From: Sandaracinaceae bacterium
GTDB taxonomy: Bacteria > Myxococcota_A > Polyangia > Polyangiales > Sandaracinaceae
Assembly: GCA_040218145.1 (NCBI GenBank)
Contig: JAVJQK010000089.1
Location: 1-64,000 of the forward strand
Direction: 5' to 3'
Length of the DNA stretch: 64,000 bases
In this document: in pieces, positions 18,989 through 26,736 of the stretch
Numbering within the stretch: the first letter of the stretch is position 1
Layout: every line of letters begins with the position of its first letter
The notes under the pieces: generated by a model
Seen by the model: the letters and a program-made list of their open reading frames with translations, nothing else
What the model was told of the DNA's origin: nothing
Database searches by the model: none
Program-made: the position numbers and the translations under genes

Positions 18989-20044
18989 ATGCTCTTCCGC
19001 CAACTCTTCGACCCGGTCTCCTCCACCTACACCTACCTGCTCGCCGACCAGGGAGAGGCGGTGATGATCGACACCGTCTTCGAGCAGCACGCGCGCGACG
19101 CCGCGCTGCTGCGCGAGCTCGGGCTGAAGCTGGTGGCGACGCTGGACACCCACGTGCACGCCGATCACGTCACCGGCGCCTGGCTGATGAAGAACGCGCT
19201 CGGCAGCGCGATCGTCGTCTCGGAGCCCAGCGGCGCCGACGGCGCGGACCGCAAGCTGAAGGACGGCGACACCGTGGCCTTCGGCGGCCGTCACCTGCGG
19301 GCGATGGCGACCCCCGGACACACCGACGGCTGCTTCACCTACGCGCTCGACGACGACAGCGTGGCCTTCACGGGCGACTGCCTGATGATCCGCGGCGCCG
19401 GGCGCACGGACTTCCAGCAGGGCGACGCACGCTCGATGTTCCACTCCATCCGCGACCGCATCTTCGCGCTCCCCGACGGCTGCCTGCTCTACCCCGCGCA
19501 CGACTATCAGGGGCGCACGGTGACGACCGTCGCCGAGGAGCGCGCGCACAACCCACGCGTCGGCGGGCGCGCGAGTGAGGGTGACTTCGTCGGCTACATG
19601 GACAACCTGGGCCTGCCTCACCCCAAGCAGATCGACGTGGCCGTGCCCGCGAACCTCAAGTGCGGGGAGCCCGCCGAGGTGCCCACGGTCGAGACCTGGG
19701 CGCCCCTCGTCCACACCTACGCGGGTCTGCCCGAGATCGGCGCGGAGTGGGTCGCGTCGAACCGGGACGCGGTGCACGTGCTCGACGTGCGAGAGCCGAG
19801 CGAGCTGACCGACCCCGAGCTCGGCCACGTCGAGGGCGCGCAGAACATCCCGATCGGGCAGCTCCGGGACAGGCTGAGCGAGGTCCCCAAGGACAAGCCG
19901 GTCGTGAGCGTCTGCCGCTCGGGGCGTCGCAGCGGTCAAGCCACCGTGATTCTCTCCAAGGCGGGCTGGAAGGAGGCGGCCAACCTCACGGGCGGCATGA
20001 TCGCGTGGAACGAGCGGGGGCTGCCGACGCGCCACGACGCGTGA
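18989..20044 (+). CDS. ETHE1-like persulfide dioxygenase fused to rhodanese
   Basis: A 351-residue two-domain protein. Residues 1-235 are a metallo-beta-lactamase-fold persulfide dioxygenase: THVHADH at 54-60, the G-H-T-D-G segment and the later Y-P-A-H-D-Y. Residues about 255-345 are a rhodanese domain with active-site Cys309 in VCRSGRRSG. Such fusions couple oxidation of glutathione persulfide to sulfite with sulfur transfer to or from thiosulfate, and detoxify sulfide in the cytoplasm. Alternative starts lie far upstream in the same frame but run antisense to the divergent lipoprotein. Confidence 0.92.
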   Translation: MLFRQLFDPVSSTYTYLLADQGEAVMIDTVFEQHARDAALLRELGLKLVATLDTHVHADHVTGAWLMKNALGSAIVVSEPSGADGADRKLKDGDTVAFGGRHLRAMATPGHTDGCFTYALDDDSVAFTGDCLMIRGAGRTDFQQGDARSMFHSIRDRIFALPDGCLLYPAHDYQGRTVTTVAEERAHNPRVGGRASEGDFVGYMDNLGLPHPKQIDVAVPANLKCGEPAEVPTVETWAPLVHTYAGLPEIGAEWVASNRDAVHVLDVREPSELTDPELGHVEGAQNIPIGQLRDRLSEVPKDKPVVSVCRSGRRSGQATVILSKAGWKEAANLTGGMIAWNERGLPTRHDA

Positions 20045-20051
20045 GCGCCGA

Positions 20052-20729
20052 TCAAGCCGCGGCGTGAGTCCGAGCGGCCGCCGCCCCGAGCCGGCAGAGC
20101 GCCACCGCGACGTCGTCCCGCAGACCGCCGTCGGGGAGGCGCACCGCGCGCGCCAGGTTGCCCGCGACGGCCCCGAGCGAGTCGCGGGGGGAGAACGCCC
20201 GGAGCAGGCGATCGGGAGGGGCGCACTCCAGGACACCGTCGCTCGCGAGCATCAGCGTGCCCACGAGCGGCAGCGGGCCGAACCCGATCGGCCGCGCGAA
20301 CCCGCTGCCGACGCGCCACTTGCGATGCTGCGCCCGCGTCAGGTCCAGGTGGTGCCGCTCATGGACGAGCCACGCGCCCGAGTCGCCCACGCTCGCGCCC
20401 CAGAAGCGGTCCTCGACCACCTCCGCGACGACCGCGGTGGTCTGCCCGGCGTCTCGCTCGCTCAGCACCGCGCGGTCGAGCCGCTCGAGCAGCGCGATGA
20501 GCCCGCGTACGCCGAGAGGCTCGCTCCGCGTGGCCGCGAGGTCTCGAACCGCGTCGACGACGAGGGACGCCGCGCGCGCCGCGCCCGTCTGTCCGCCCGC
20601 TCCGTCCGCCACGACGAGCAGCGCGCGTCGCTCGTCCCCGAAGATCCCGGCTCGATCGTGGCCGCGCGCGAACGCCGAGTGAGTCGTGTGCAGAGTGTCT
20701 AGCCTGGTGTTCAGCAACGTGTCCAGCAT
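20052..20729 (-). CDS. PP2C-type Ser/Thr phosphatase
   Basis: A protein of about 225 residues with PPM/PP2C metal motifs: LLVVADGAGG, then ASVGDSGAWL, TLMLASDGVLE and LRDDVAVALCRL. It is short for the family, close to the minimal bacterial PP2C catalytic core. It should dephosphorylate Ser/Thr-phosphorylated proteins with Mn2+ or Mg2+; myxobacteria have many Hanks kinases, though none lies here. The start at 20729 is chosen; an in-frame GTG at 20759 would add 10 residues. Confidence 0.85.
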   Translation of the reverse strand: MLDTLLNTRLDTLHTTHSAFARGHDRAGIFGDERRALLVVADGAGGQTGAARAASLVVDAVRDLAATRSEPLGVRGLIALLERLDRAVLSERDAGQTTAVVAEVVEDRFWGASVGDSGAWLVHERHHLDLTRAQHRKWRVGSGFARPIGFGPLPLVGTLMLASDGVLECAPPDRLLRAFSPRDSLGAVAGNLARAVRLPDGGLRDDVAVALCRLGAAAARTHAAA

Positions 20730-20853
20730 GCAGAGACTGCTTGGCAACCCTCGTGCCACGACGCCTGGACGGGCCGCGGCGCAGGTCCACGGAGCGAGAA
20801 TGACATCCTGTCACCGAGAGAACGCCCGCGGCGCCATCGGGGCAGCCGGACGC

Positions 20854-21978
20854 TCAGGACCGCGCGATGAGCCAGTCCACGCAGGTCTCGAGCATGCGGC
20901 GGTCGAACGCGCCCTGTCCGTAGCGCTCGAGGCTCTCCGCGATCGACCCGTGCCGGGTGAAGGCGTGGTCCAGCCCGTCGAAGCGCGCGACCTCGCCGCG
21001 CGCGAGCACCGCGGCCTCGACCTGCTCCGCCTCGTCGACGACCCAGTCGCATTCGCCGACCAGGAAGAGCGCGGGCGCGTCGAGCGCCCGCCACGCGTCG
21101 TCGAGTCGCGCCCGGTCGAGCTGGGTGTGAAACGCGCGGCTCCGGCCGTAGCGGCCGTCTTCGAACGGGTCGGCGTCGAAGCGCTCGAGCTGCGCGTCGA
21201 TCTCCGCCTCGTCCACGCCGCGGAGCCGCAGCTGCCGGTCGATCCCGTCGCGCAGGCACGCGCCCCAGCGACGCGGCGAGGTGCCGTACGCGATCACCCC
21301 ACGGAGATCGCGTCGGCGCGCGAGCAGGGGCGCCAGCATGCCGCCCACGCTGTGCCCGAAGAGGAAGAGCTCGGCGCCCGTGGGGAGCGCGTCGAGCGCG
21401 GCCTCGTAGATCGCGCGCTCCGTCTCGAAGTCGATCGTCGCGCAGGGGGGGCCTTCGCTGTCCCCGAGCCCGAAGCGGTCCACCCGCAGCAGGCTGAAGC
21501 CAGCCTCCGCGAGGCCGTGCGCGAAGCGCGCCACCGGCAAGTGCTCGGCCAGGGCCCAGTCCACGCTCTCGGGCCGGATCCCGGGCAAGAACATCACGAT
21601 CGGCGCGCTCTCGTCCTGGCTCGCGAGGATGGTGCGCACCCGGTGACCGCCCACGTCGACGTCCCCGTACCGCACGCGCGCGCCCCGGACGCGCTCGGCC
21701 GGGTAGGGGAGGCGCTCGACGCGCACGCGCCGCCGCCGCCCGCGCCGCAGGTAGTCCACGCGGTAGCTGGTCCCGCCAGAGAGCGCGCGCACCAGGGCGC
21801 GTGGCCCCTCGACCGGCTCCCCCTCCACCGCGACCAGCACGTCCCCCACCGCGAGCCCGTGAAGCTCCGCCATCGCGCCCTCGACCAAGCGCGTGATCTC
21901 CAGCCCGCGCTCGCCCGTCTGCACGACGTCTACGGGCTCGACGAGCGCACCCAGGAACGGTCGGCGTGGGAGCGTCAC
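20854..21978 (-). CDS. Alpha/beta hydrolase with N-terminal PDZ domain
   Basis: A 374-residue protein. Residues about 15-85 are PDZ-like (ITRLVEGAMAELHGLAVGDVLVAVEG). The hydrolase domain follows with nucleophile elbow GHSVGG, acid in VGECDWVVDE and His in FDGLDHAF. No signal peptide is evident. PDZ domains usually bind protein C-termini, so this may be a partner-directed esterase or peptidase; the substrate is unknown. Its GTG start lies 33 bp from the divergent dehydrogenase gene. Confidence 0.8.
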   Translation of the reverse strand: MTLPRRPFLGALVEPVDVVQTGERGLEITRLVEGAMAELHGLAVGDVLVAVEGEPVEGPRALVRALSGGTSYRVDYLRRGRRRRVRVERLPYPAERVRGARVRYGDVDVGGHRVRTILASQDESAPIVMFLPGIRPESVDWALAEHLPVARFAHGLAEAGFSLLRVDRFGLGDSEGPPCATIDFETERAIYEAALDALPTGAELFLFGHSVGGMLAPLLARRRDLRGVIAYGTSPRRWGACLRDGIDRQLRLRGVDEAEIDAQLERFDADPFEDGRYGRSRAFHTQLDRARLDDAWRALDAPALFLVGECDWVVDEAEQVEAAVLARGEVARFDGLDHAFTRHGSIAESLERYGQGAFDRRMLETCVDWLIARS

Positions 21979-22010
21979 GGCAGCCGGAGTATCGGCTACT
22001 CTCGGACCGC

Positions 22011-22946
22011 GTGCAGGTCCACGTCCATCACGCCCAGGCGGCGCGCATCGCGGCGATCCTGCGCGAGATCGCGCCGCGCCCCGCCCCCTGGGTGATCGTC
22101 CCGCTCGACGACGAGGCGGCGCTCCACGCCGCGATGCCAGAGATGCGCGTGCTCTTCGCTCCCATGCCGCCCCGCGCTGGCTGGACGCGGGCCACGCAGC
22201 TCCAGCTCGTCCAGCTCGCAGGCGCGGGCGTGGACCACTTCCTGCCGTCGCCCGACCTGCCCCCCGGCGTCGTGGTCGCGAACGCGCGAGGCGTCTTCGC
22301 GGACGAGGCGGCCGACCACGCGATGATGATGGTCCTCGCGCTCACCCGGCGCCTCCCTCGCCTCCTTCAGCAGCAACGCGCGCGGCGCTGGGAGATGCTG
22401 CCCATGCCCAAGCTGGCCGGGCGCACCCTGCTCGTGCTCGGGCTCGGGGAGATCGGGCGCCGCGTCGCCTCGCGGGCGGCCGCCTTCGGCATGCGGGTGC
22501 TCGGGGTGCGGCGGAGCGGCGTGGCCACGCCCTGCGTCGACGAGGTCCACCCCGCCGTCGACGCGGCCCTGGTCGCGCGGGCCGACGCCGTGGTGGTCGC
22601 GTTGCCGCGCACCTCGGAGACGGACCGGGTCGTCCCCGTGGACGCCCTGCGCCCCGAGGCCGTGCTCGTCGACATCAGCCGCGGGGGGCGCGTGGACGCG
22701 GACGCCGTCGCGGCGAGGCTCCGCGCGGGAACGCTCGCGGGCGCCGCGCTCGACGTCTTCGAGGACGAGCCGCTCGCCGGAGACAGCCCGCTCTGGGACA
22801 CCCCGAACCTGTTCATCACCCCGCACATCGCGGGCTACGGCGAGCGCTACCTCGAGCGCGCCGCCCTGTGCTTCGCGGAGAACCTCGCGCGCCTCGAGCG
22901 CGGCGACCCGCTCACGGGCGTGGTCGACCGAAACGCGGGCTACTGA
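22011..22946 (+). CDS. D-2-hydroxyacid dehydrogenase family protein
   Basis: About 311 residues. The NAD-binding Rossmann motif LLVLGLGEIGRRVASRAAAFGM, the central Arg-containing segment L-P-R-T-S-E-T-D-R, the DISRGGRVDADAVAARL stretch, the acid in D-V-F-E-D-E-P-L and the catalytic His in TPHIAGYGERY fit the glyoxylate/hydroxypyruvate reductase-like group. GTG 22011 is preferred because TACTCT lies 8 nt upstream; a GTG at 21966 would overlap the divergent gene. The substrate is unknown. Confidence 0.85.
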   Translation: MQVHVHHAQAARIAAILREIAPRPAPWVIVPLDDEAALHAAMPEMRVLFAPMPPRAGWTRATQLQLVQLAGAGVDHFLPSPDLPPGVVVANARGVFADEAADHAMMMVLALTRRLPRLLQQQRARRWEMLPMPKLAGRTLLVLGLGEIGRRVASRAAAFGMRVLGVRRSGVATPCVDEVHPAVDAALVARADAVVVALPRTSETDRVVPVDALRPEAVLVDISRGGRVDADAVAARLRAGTLAGAALDVFEDEPLAGDSPLWDTPNLFITPHIAGYGERYLERAALCFAENLARLERGDPLTGVVDRNAGY

Positions 22947-22962
22947 TAGGACAGTGAAGGAC

Positions 22963-23177
22963 GGCCAGCTCTCGCCCAGCGGAAGCGCGACCCGCCGTCG
23001 GGGGGGCCCATTGGCGCCCCGCCCCATGGGGAAAGGGCCTGCGTTCAGGCCTCCAAGCAGACGAGGCGGCCAGCTTTCGCGGTGCGAAAGCGCGAGCCGC
23101 CGTAGTCGGGAGGGGTGCCCCATGGGCGCTCTGCCCCATGGGGGGAGGGCCTGCGTTCAGGCCCTCCGAAAAAAAAA
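22963..23177 (+). repeat. Two direct copies of a ~95-bp hairpin-rich intergenic element
   Basis: Copies start at 22963 and 23068, about 105 bp apart. Each begins GGCCAGCT, has an inverted repeat around a short loop (CTTTCGC/GCGAAAG in copy 2), a CCCCATGGGG palindrome and the stem GGCCTG-CGTT-CAGGCC. In copy 2 the final stem is 10 bp (23144-23153/23158-23167) and is followed by nine A residues (23169-23177). A related element lies reversed at about 4308-4520. The A tract follows the stem rather than a T tract, so it is not a standard terminator on this strand. Confidence 0.7.
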
Positions 23178-23230
23178 CTAAAGGTCCCCGAGACGGCGAC
23201 GTACTCAACCCTCAGCAGCGAACAACGACT

Positions 23231-23367
23231 GGGAGTCGGTCGAAAGGGCAACCGCGGACGAAAGCCGCGGACGCAAAGCCACTGACCTACGGGACGCATG
23301 TCCTACGGTTTGAAGGGCCGCCGAAACGGCACGGTTGACTCCCCCCACCACGGAACAGGAGTCCCCC
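23231..23367 (+). promoter_or_regulatory. Cyclic di-GMP-I (GEMM) riboswitch leader with ribosome-site switch
   Basis: The aptamer core at about 23236-23324 matches GEMM-I RNAs: GGGCAACC, a stem with a C-GAAA-G tetraloop, then the hallmark GGACGCAAAGCC, a second hairpin (GGAC/GTCC), and GGGCCGCCGA closing a P1 helix (UCGGU 23236-23240 with GCCGA 23320-23324). The ligand-contact G after the AGG of AGGGCA is G, as in c-di-GMP rather than cGAMP sensors. GGGAGUCGGUCG (23231-23242) can instead pair over 12 bp with 23332-23343. The same GACUCC (23337-23342) can pair with GGAGUC (23358-23363), which contains the AGGAG ribosome site of the next gene. Confidence 0.85.
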
Positions 23368-23847
23368 ATGAAGTCGATCCCCACGCTCACCCTCGTCGCC
23401 CTCGCCCTCGCCAGCGGCTGCGCCACCGCCAGCCCCACCGTCGACCGAGCGAGCCTGCCGCGTCACCAGTGGACGGACGCCGAGTGGTACGGCCAGGCCA
23501 TCTCCGAGGCGATGGACGCCTACGAGGCCGAGGTCGAGCTGGCCGCGAGTCGCAGCTACGCCTCCGAAGCCGAAGCCGAGGCGGTGTCGATGTCGCACGG
23601 CGAGTCGCACTTCGACGCGCACCTCACCGCGGCGCTCGACCGCTACGGCCTGACCCATCGCGGTCTCGGGCTCTACGCCCGCCGCCACCCCGACTTCGCC
23701 GCCGCGCAGGAGGCGATCAACACGGTCCGCATGGAGTCCATCCGCGACACTCACGCGAGCATCGCCACCCGCGTTCGTCCCGACCGCACCCTCGTCGCGT
23801 TCGAGTCTCCCGAAGAGGAGACCGGGCGCCTGGCTTCCCGCAAGTAA
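23368..23847 (+). CDS. Lipoprotein under c-di-GMP riboswitch control, function unknown
   Basis: A 159-residue protein with lipobox ASGC at about residues 16-19. The mature part is acidic and predicted helical (AEWYGQAISEAMDAYEAEVEL, then HFDAHLTAALDRYGLTHRGL), with no motif I recognise. A clear AGGAG at 23357-23361, 6 nt before ATG 23368, sets the start; such a site is uncommon in this window and fits a riboswitch that controls translation. Control by c-di-GMP suggests a role at the cell surface, adhesion or motility; that is inference from context only. Confidence 0.85.
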   Translation: MKSIPTLTLVALALASGCATASPTVDRASLPRHQWTDAEWYGQAISEAMDAYEAEVELAASRSYASEAEAEAVSMSHGESHFDAHLTAALDRYGLTHRGLGLYARRHPDFAAAQEAINTVRMESIRDTHASIATRVRPDRTLVAFESPEEETGRLASRK

Positions 23848-23876
23848 TCTCTCCAAACCAACTCCCAAAATCGCAG

Positions 23877-23911
23877 CTGACGCGCGCCTGGATTCTCCGG
23901 GCGCGCGTCAG
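23877..23911. terminator. Bidirectional hairpin between convergent genes
   Basis: CTGACGCGCGCC (23877-23888) pairs perfectly with GGCGCGCGTCAG (23900-23911) around an 11-nt loop. It lies between the lipoprotein gene and the end of the convergent SDR gene, whose stop codon is inside the right arm. No T tract flanks it. Confidence 0.55.
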
Positions 23912-24708
23912 TCGTTGGGGGGCGTCGTCATGGAGAGGTCAGAGAGCCCGGTCCAGCCTTCGCTGCGTCGCCAGAGCGCCTCGGCGAGCGCGTCGTCGAG
24001 CGCGAGAGGACCCGGCGCGCGCGGGGCACGATCGCAGTAGAGCCCGGGCGTCAGTCGCTCCGTCGCGCAGAAGACGGGGGTCAGCGCGCCTTCACCCGGC
24101 GGCTTCATGCGACACGTGAGGAGGGGGCGGATCGGCCAGGGCACGTGCCGCCAGGCGTCGGACGCGACGTCGCCGGGATCAGCGACGAAGCTCTGCACGC
24201 CGCGCCTCTGCAGCGCCCGGTGGAAGAGCATCACGGCGAGCTTGGAGCGCGCGTACTCGGCGAACCCGGTCAGGCTGCGGGTCGGCTGGCGCAGGGCGTC
24301 GAGGTCGAGCCGCCTCGCCTTCTCGTGCGAGCCGCTCCCGAGGTGCACCACGCGATCGAAGGCGCACAGCCGCGTCAGGAGGTAGTGCCCGAGGTGGTTG
24401 ACGCCGAACGCCAGCTCGAAGCCCTGTCGGGTCAGGCCGCGCGCGCCCGCGACCCCGGCGTTGTTGATCACCGCGTCGAGCCGGAGGCCGCTCACGGAGG
24501 CCGCCGCCGCGCGCACGGAGTCGAGGTCGGCCAGGTCGAGCTGCAGGAAGCGCGCGCCCGGGATGTGTCGCAAGGCGTCCTCTGCGCGCGCCTCGCTGCG
24601 GCACGCGAGGATCACCCGGGCGCCATGGCGCGCGAGCGCCTCGGCCGTCGCGCGCCCGACGCCCGTGTTGGCGCCCGTGACGAGGAACACGCGGCGGCTC
24701 AGATCCAT
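23908..24708 (-). CDS. Short-chain dehydrogenase/reductase, retinol-dehydrogenase-like
   Basis: A 266-residue SDR. It has the NAD(P)-binding LVTGANTGVGRATAEALA, the NNAGVAG motif, NHLGHYLLT, and the catalytic Ser in HLGSGSH with Y-A-R-S-K. The order and length match classical SDRs close to retinol dehydrogenase 11-14-like bacterial members. Its start overlaps the end of the TMEM64 gene by 10 bp, so it is the third gene of an operon with that gene and the SRPBCC gene. The substrate is unknown. Confidence 0.88.
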   Translation of the reverse strand: MDLSRRVFLVTGANTGVGRATAEALARHGARVILACRSEARAEDALRHIPGARFLQLDLADLDSVRAAAASVSGLRLDAVINNAGVAGARGLTRQGFELAFGVNHLGHYLLTRLCAFDRVVHLGSGSHEKARRLDLDALRQPTRSLTGFAEYARSKLAVMLFHRALQRRGVQSFVADPGDVASDAWRHVPWPIRPLLTCRMKPPGEGALTPVFCATERLTPGLYCDRAPRAPGPLALDDALAEALWRRSEGWTGLSDLSMTTPPND

Positions 24709-25253
24709 CGCAGCCCCTCCATCGCGCCCGCGCCGATGCCGGCCCAGAGGATCGCGCCCGGGATGGATCCGAGCGCGGCGATCCAGAGCTGCCGCGTCGC
24801 GGGGACGCGTCGCGCGCCGGCGGTGAGGTTGGCCACGTGATAGCCGAGCGGGAACCAGCGCACCGCGATGAGAAAGAGCGGGTGGGTGACGGGCAGGCGC
24901 CGCAGGCGCTCGGGCATCCGCTCGAGCCGGGCGTCGAGGTCGAGGTCCTTCGCGGAGCGTCGCGCGAGCCCGTACTGGATCATCGAGCCGAGCGTCCAGC
25001 CGGCCCAGGTCATCACAGAGCCCGCGAGCCAGCCGTAGGCCGCGGAGCTGGCGAGCGCCCACAGCTCCGAAGGAAAGGGCGCGGCCGCGAGCGCCGCCTG
25101 GATGAGCACGACGAGGGCGGGCGTGGCGAGGCCGTAGCGCTCCATCAGCGCGTCGGGGCCGCCCACCGCGCTCACCCAGCGCTCGAGCAGCGCCGCCGCG
25201 GCCAGGAACGCCATCACCCACCAGAAGCCGGGCGCGCGGATCACCTTCAACAC
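24699..25253 (-). CDS. TVP38/TMEM64 (VTT domain) family membrane protein
   Basis: A 184-residue inner-membrane protein with about five hydrophobic segments. The central part, F-P-S-E-L-W-A-L-A-S-S-A-A-Y-G, then G-S-M-I-Q-Y-G-L-A-R, resembles the VTT/DedA fold, which in known members moves phospholipids or undecaprenyl phosphate between leaflets. GTG 25253 overlaps the upstream stop by 7 bp; GTG 25244 is the alternative. Both neighbours in the operon overlap it, so the three products are probably made together. Confidence 0.78.
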   Translation of the reverse strand: MLKVIRAPGFWWVMAFLAAAALLERWVSAVGGPDALMERYGLATPALVVLIQAALAAAPFPSELWALASSAAYGWLAGSVMTWAGWTLGSMIQYGLARRSAKDLDLDARLERMPERLRRLPVTHPLFLIAVRWFPLGYHVANLTAGARRVPATRQLWIAALGSIPGAILWAGIGAGAMEGLRWI

Positions 25254-25855
25254 TCGTTCACCCTCCCGGGCTCGATCTCGTCCCGCACGCAGCGCGGCGG
25301 CTTCAGCAGCCACTCGTTCAAGAACGGCCCGAAGACCTGCTGCAGCATGCCTCCGCCCACGTCGGCCAGCATGCCCCAAGCGACGATCGTGCCCCCGCGA
25401 TACGGCGTGAGCGAGACGAAGCCCCGGCCGGCCTGCACGTCGTGGGGCCTCGACTCGTCGAGCGCGAAGCGGATGGTGTGCGTCGCGTCGTCGATCGTCA
25501 TGCGCATGAAGTAGTCGGCGCTGCCGACCCCGAAGGCGTGGTGCATCCGCAAGACGTGTTCGTCGCCACGTCGCGCCACCACGCGGACGGTCTCCAGCGA
25601 CGGGATGAGGCGCGGGTAGCGCGAGGGCTCGCGGACCACCGCCCATACGCGCTCGAGGGGCGCGTCCACGCGCTGCCAGCTCGAGCCACCGAAGAGCCGC
25701 GCGCCCCTGTCGGTCCGCGTCATGTCGCGTCGCACCAGCTCGCCCGCGACGAGGCGCCGCCGCTCCTCGGCCGTGAACGCGTCGGATTGACCGAGCGCGA
25801 CGGACGACAGGAGCGCCAGGGCGGCAGACAACGAGAGGAGTGTTCGGGTTCGCAT
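25247..25855 (-). CDS. Exported SRPBCC/START-like lipid-binding-fold protein
   Basis: A 202-residue protein with a cleavable signal peptide ending near A-L-G-Q. The rest fits the SRPBCC (Bet v 1-like) hydrophobic-pocket fold: VDAPLERVWAVVREPSRYPRLIPSLETV near the start of the domain, alternating strands, then a long C-terminal helix region. Such domains bind lipids or polyketides. Being exported and co-transcribed with a VTT-domain membrane protein suggests a role in envelope lipid handling, by inference only. Confidence 0.75.
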   Translation of the reverse strand: MRTRTLLSLSAALALLSSVALGQSDAFTAEERRRLVAGELVRRDMTRTDRGARLFGGSSWQRVDAPLERVWAVVREPSRYPRLIPSLETVRVVARRGDEHVLRMHHAFGVGSADYFMRMTIDDATHTIRFALDESRPHDVQAGRGFVSLTPYRGGTIVAWGMLADVGGGMLQQVFGPFLNEWLLKPPRCVRDEIEPGRVNEC

Positions 25856-25902
25856 GACGACGGGATGCGGCGCGCGGCCGAGACGGCTCAGCCGCAGCGC
25901 AC

Positions 25903-26736
25903 GTGAGCCGCGCGCGTCGCCCCCCGCATCCCGACCGGGTGCGACACATCATCTGTCTCGGTTGGCTCTTCTTCAGCGCGCCCGCCGCGGCGCAAGACTT
26001 CGTCGCGCACCAGCGCCTCGTCGGCGTGATCGAGCCGGTGGGGGCCGAGCACATGCTCGCGCTCGGCGTGCGCGCGCCGCTCGGCGATCCGGACGAGCTG
26101 CTCTTCACTGGCGCGCACGCGGAGGCCGGCCTCGTCAGCTACGCCTCCCCCATCTACACCCGAAACGGCGGCTACCTCCAGCTGAGCCCGCTCGCCTTCC
26201 TCGTGCTGCGCGCGGAGCTCCGCCACGCCCAGATGTGGTCCATCGGCATGCCCGGCGCGGGTTACTTCCCGGTCGGCCAGGATGAGCCGGAGGGCGGCGA
26301 AGCGAGCGGCTGGGAGGCCCACGTCAGCGCCATCGTCCAGGGCCTCGTCCCCCTAGGCGACACGCGCTTGCTCGTGTGGAACCAGCTCGCCTTCGAGGGC
26401 ATCACGCTCGGGCCCGCCGAGGCGTACTTCTCCCCCCGCCACGACGCGACGCTGACCCGGCGCGACGCGGTGCTCGCCAACACCGCGATGCTCATGTGGG
26501 AGCTGGACCTCGCCGCCGACCTCCACCTCCGGCTCGGCGCCTACTCCGACCTCGCGTGGATCGCGAGCTCCGAGCAGCTCGCCCACCAGGTCGGCCCCGT
26601 CGCGATGCTCCTCTTCGACGCGCCCGACCCGCACGTGAGCGCCGTGCTCCCCTTCATCCGCGGCGGCGTCTACACCGACGGCCCTCGGAGCGGCGGCTTC
26701 ACCATGCTGCTCGGCCTGATGGTCGACTACAGGTAG
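25903..26736 (+). CDS. Exported protein, probable outer-membrane beta-barrel
   Basis: A protein of about 277 residues (265 if GTG 25939 is used). The signal peptide ends at A-A-A-Q-D. The mature part has alternating strands with aromatic residues, for example G-G-Y-L-Q-L-S-P-L-A-F-L-V-L-R-A-E-L and F-T-M-L-L-G-L-M-V-D-Y-R at the C-terminus; the final aromatic-x-Arg resembles outer-membrane barrel ends. No family is recognised. The 3' end overlaps the convergent membrane-protein gene by 10 bp. Confidence 0.7.
   Translation: MSRARRPPHPDRVRHIICLGWLFFSAPAAAQDFVAHQRLVGVIEPVGAEHMLALGVRAPLGDPDELLFTGAHAEAGLVSYASPIYTRNGGYLQLSPLAFLVLRAELRHAQMWSIGMPGAGYFPVGQDEPEGGEASGWEAHVSAIVQGLVPLGDTRLLVWNQLAFEGITLGPAEAYFSPRHDATLTRRDAVLANTAMLMWELDLAADLHLRLGAYSDLAWIASSEQLAHQVGPVAMLLFDAPDPHVSAVLPFIRGGVYTDGPRSGGFTMLLGLMVDYR

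Noticed and set aside
23144-23177. Strong hairpin plus nine A residues as a rho-independent terminator
   Set aside because: The homopolymer after the stem is A, not T, on the plus strand; on the minus strand the T run precedes the stem.
22954-23181. 75-residue frame across the two repeat copies
   Set aside because: The copies are hairpin elements also found reversed elsewhere; codon pattern is not coding-like.
23231-23343. cGAMP-selective GEMM variant
   Set aside because: The position that is A in cGAMP sensors is G here, so c-di-GMP is the better ligand call.
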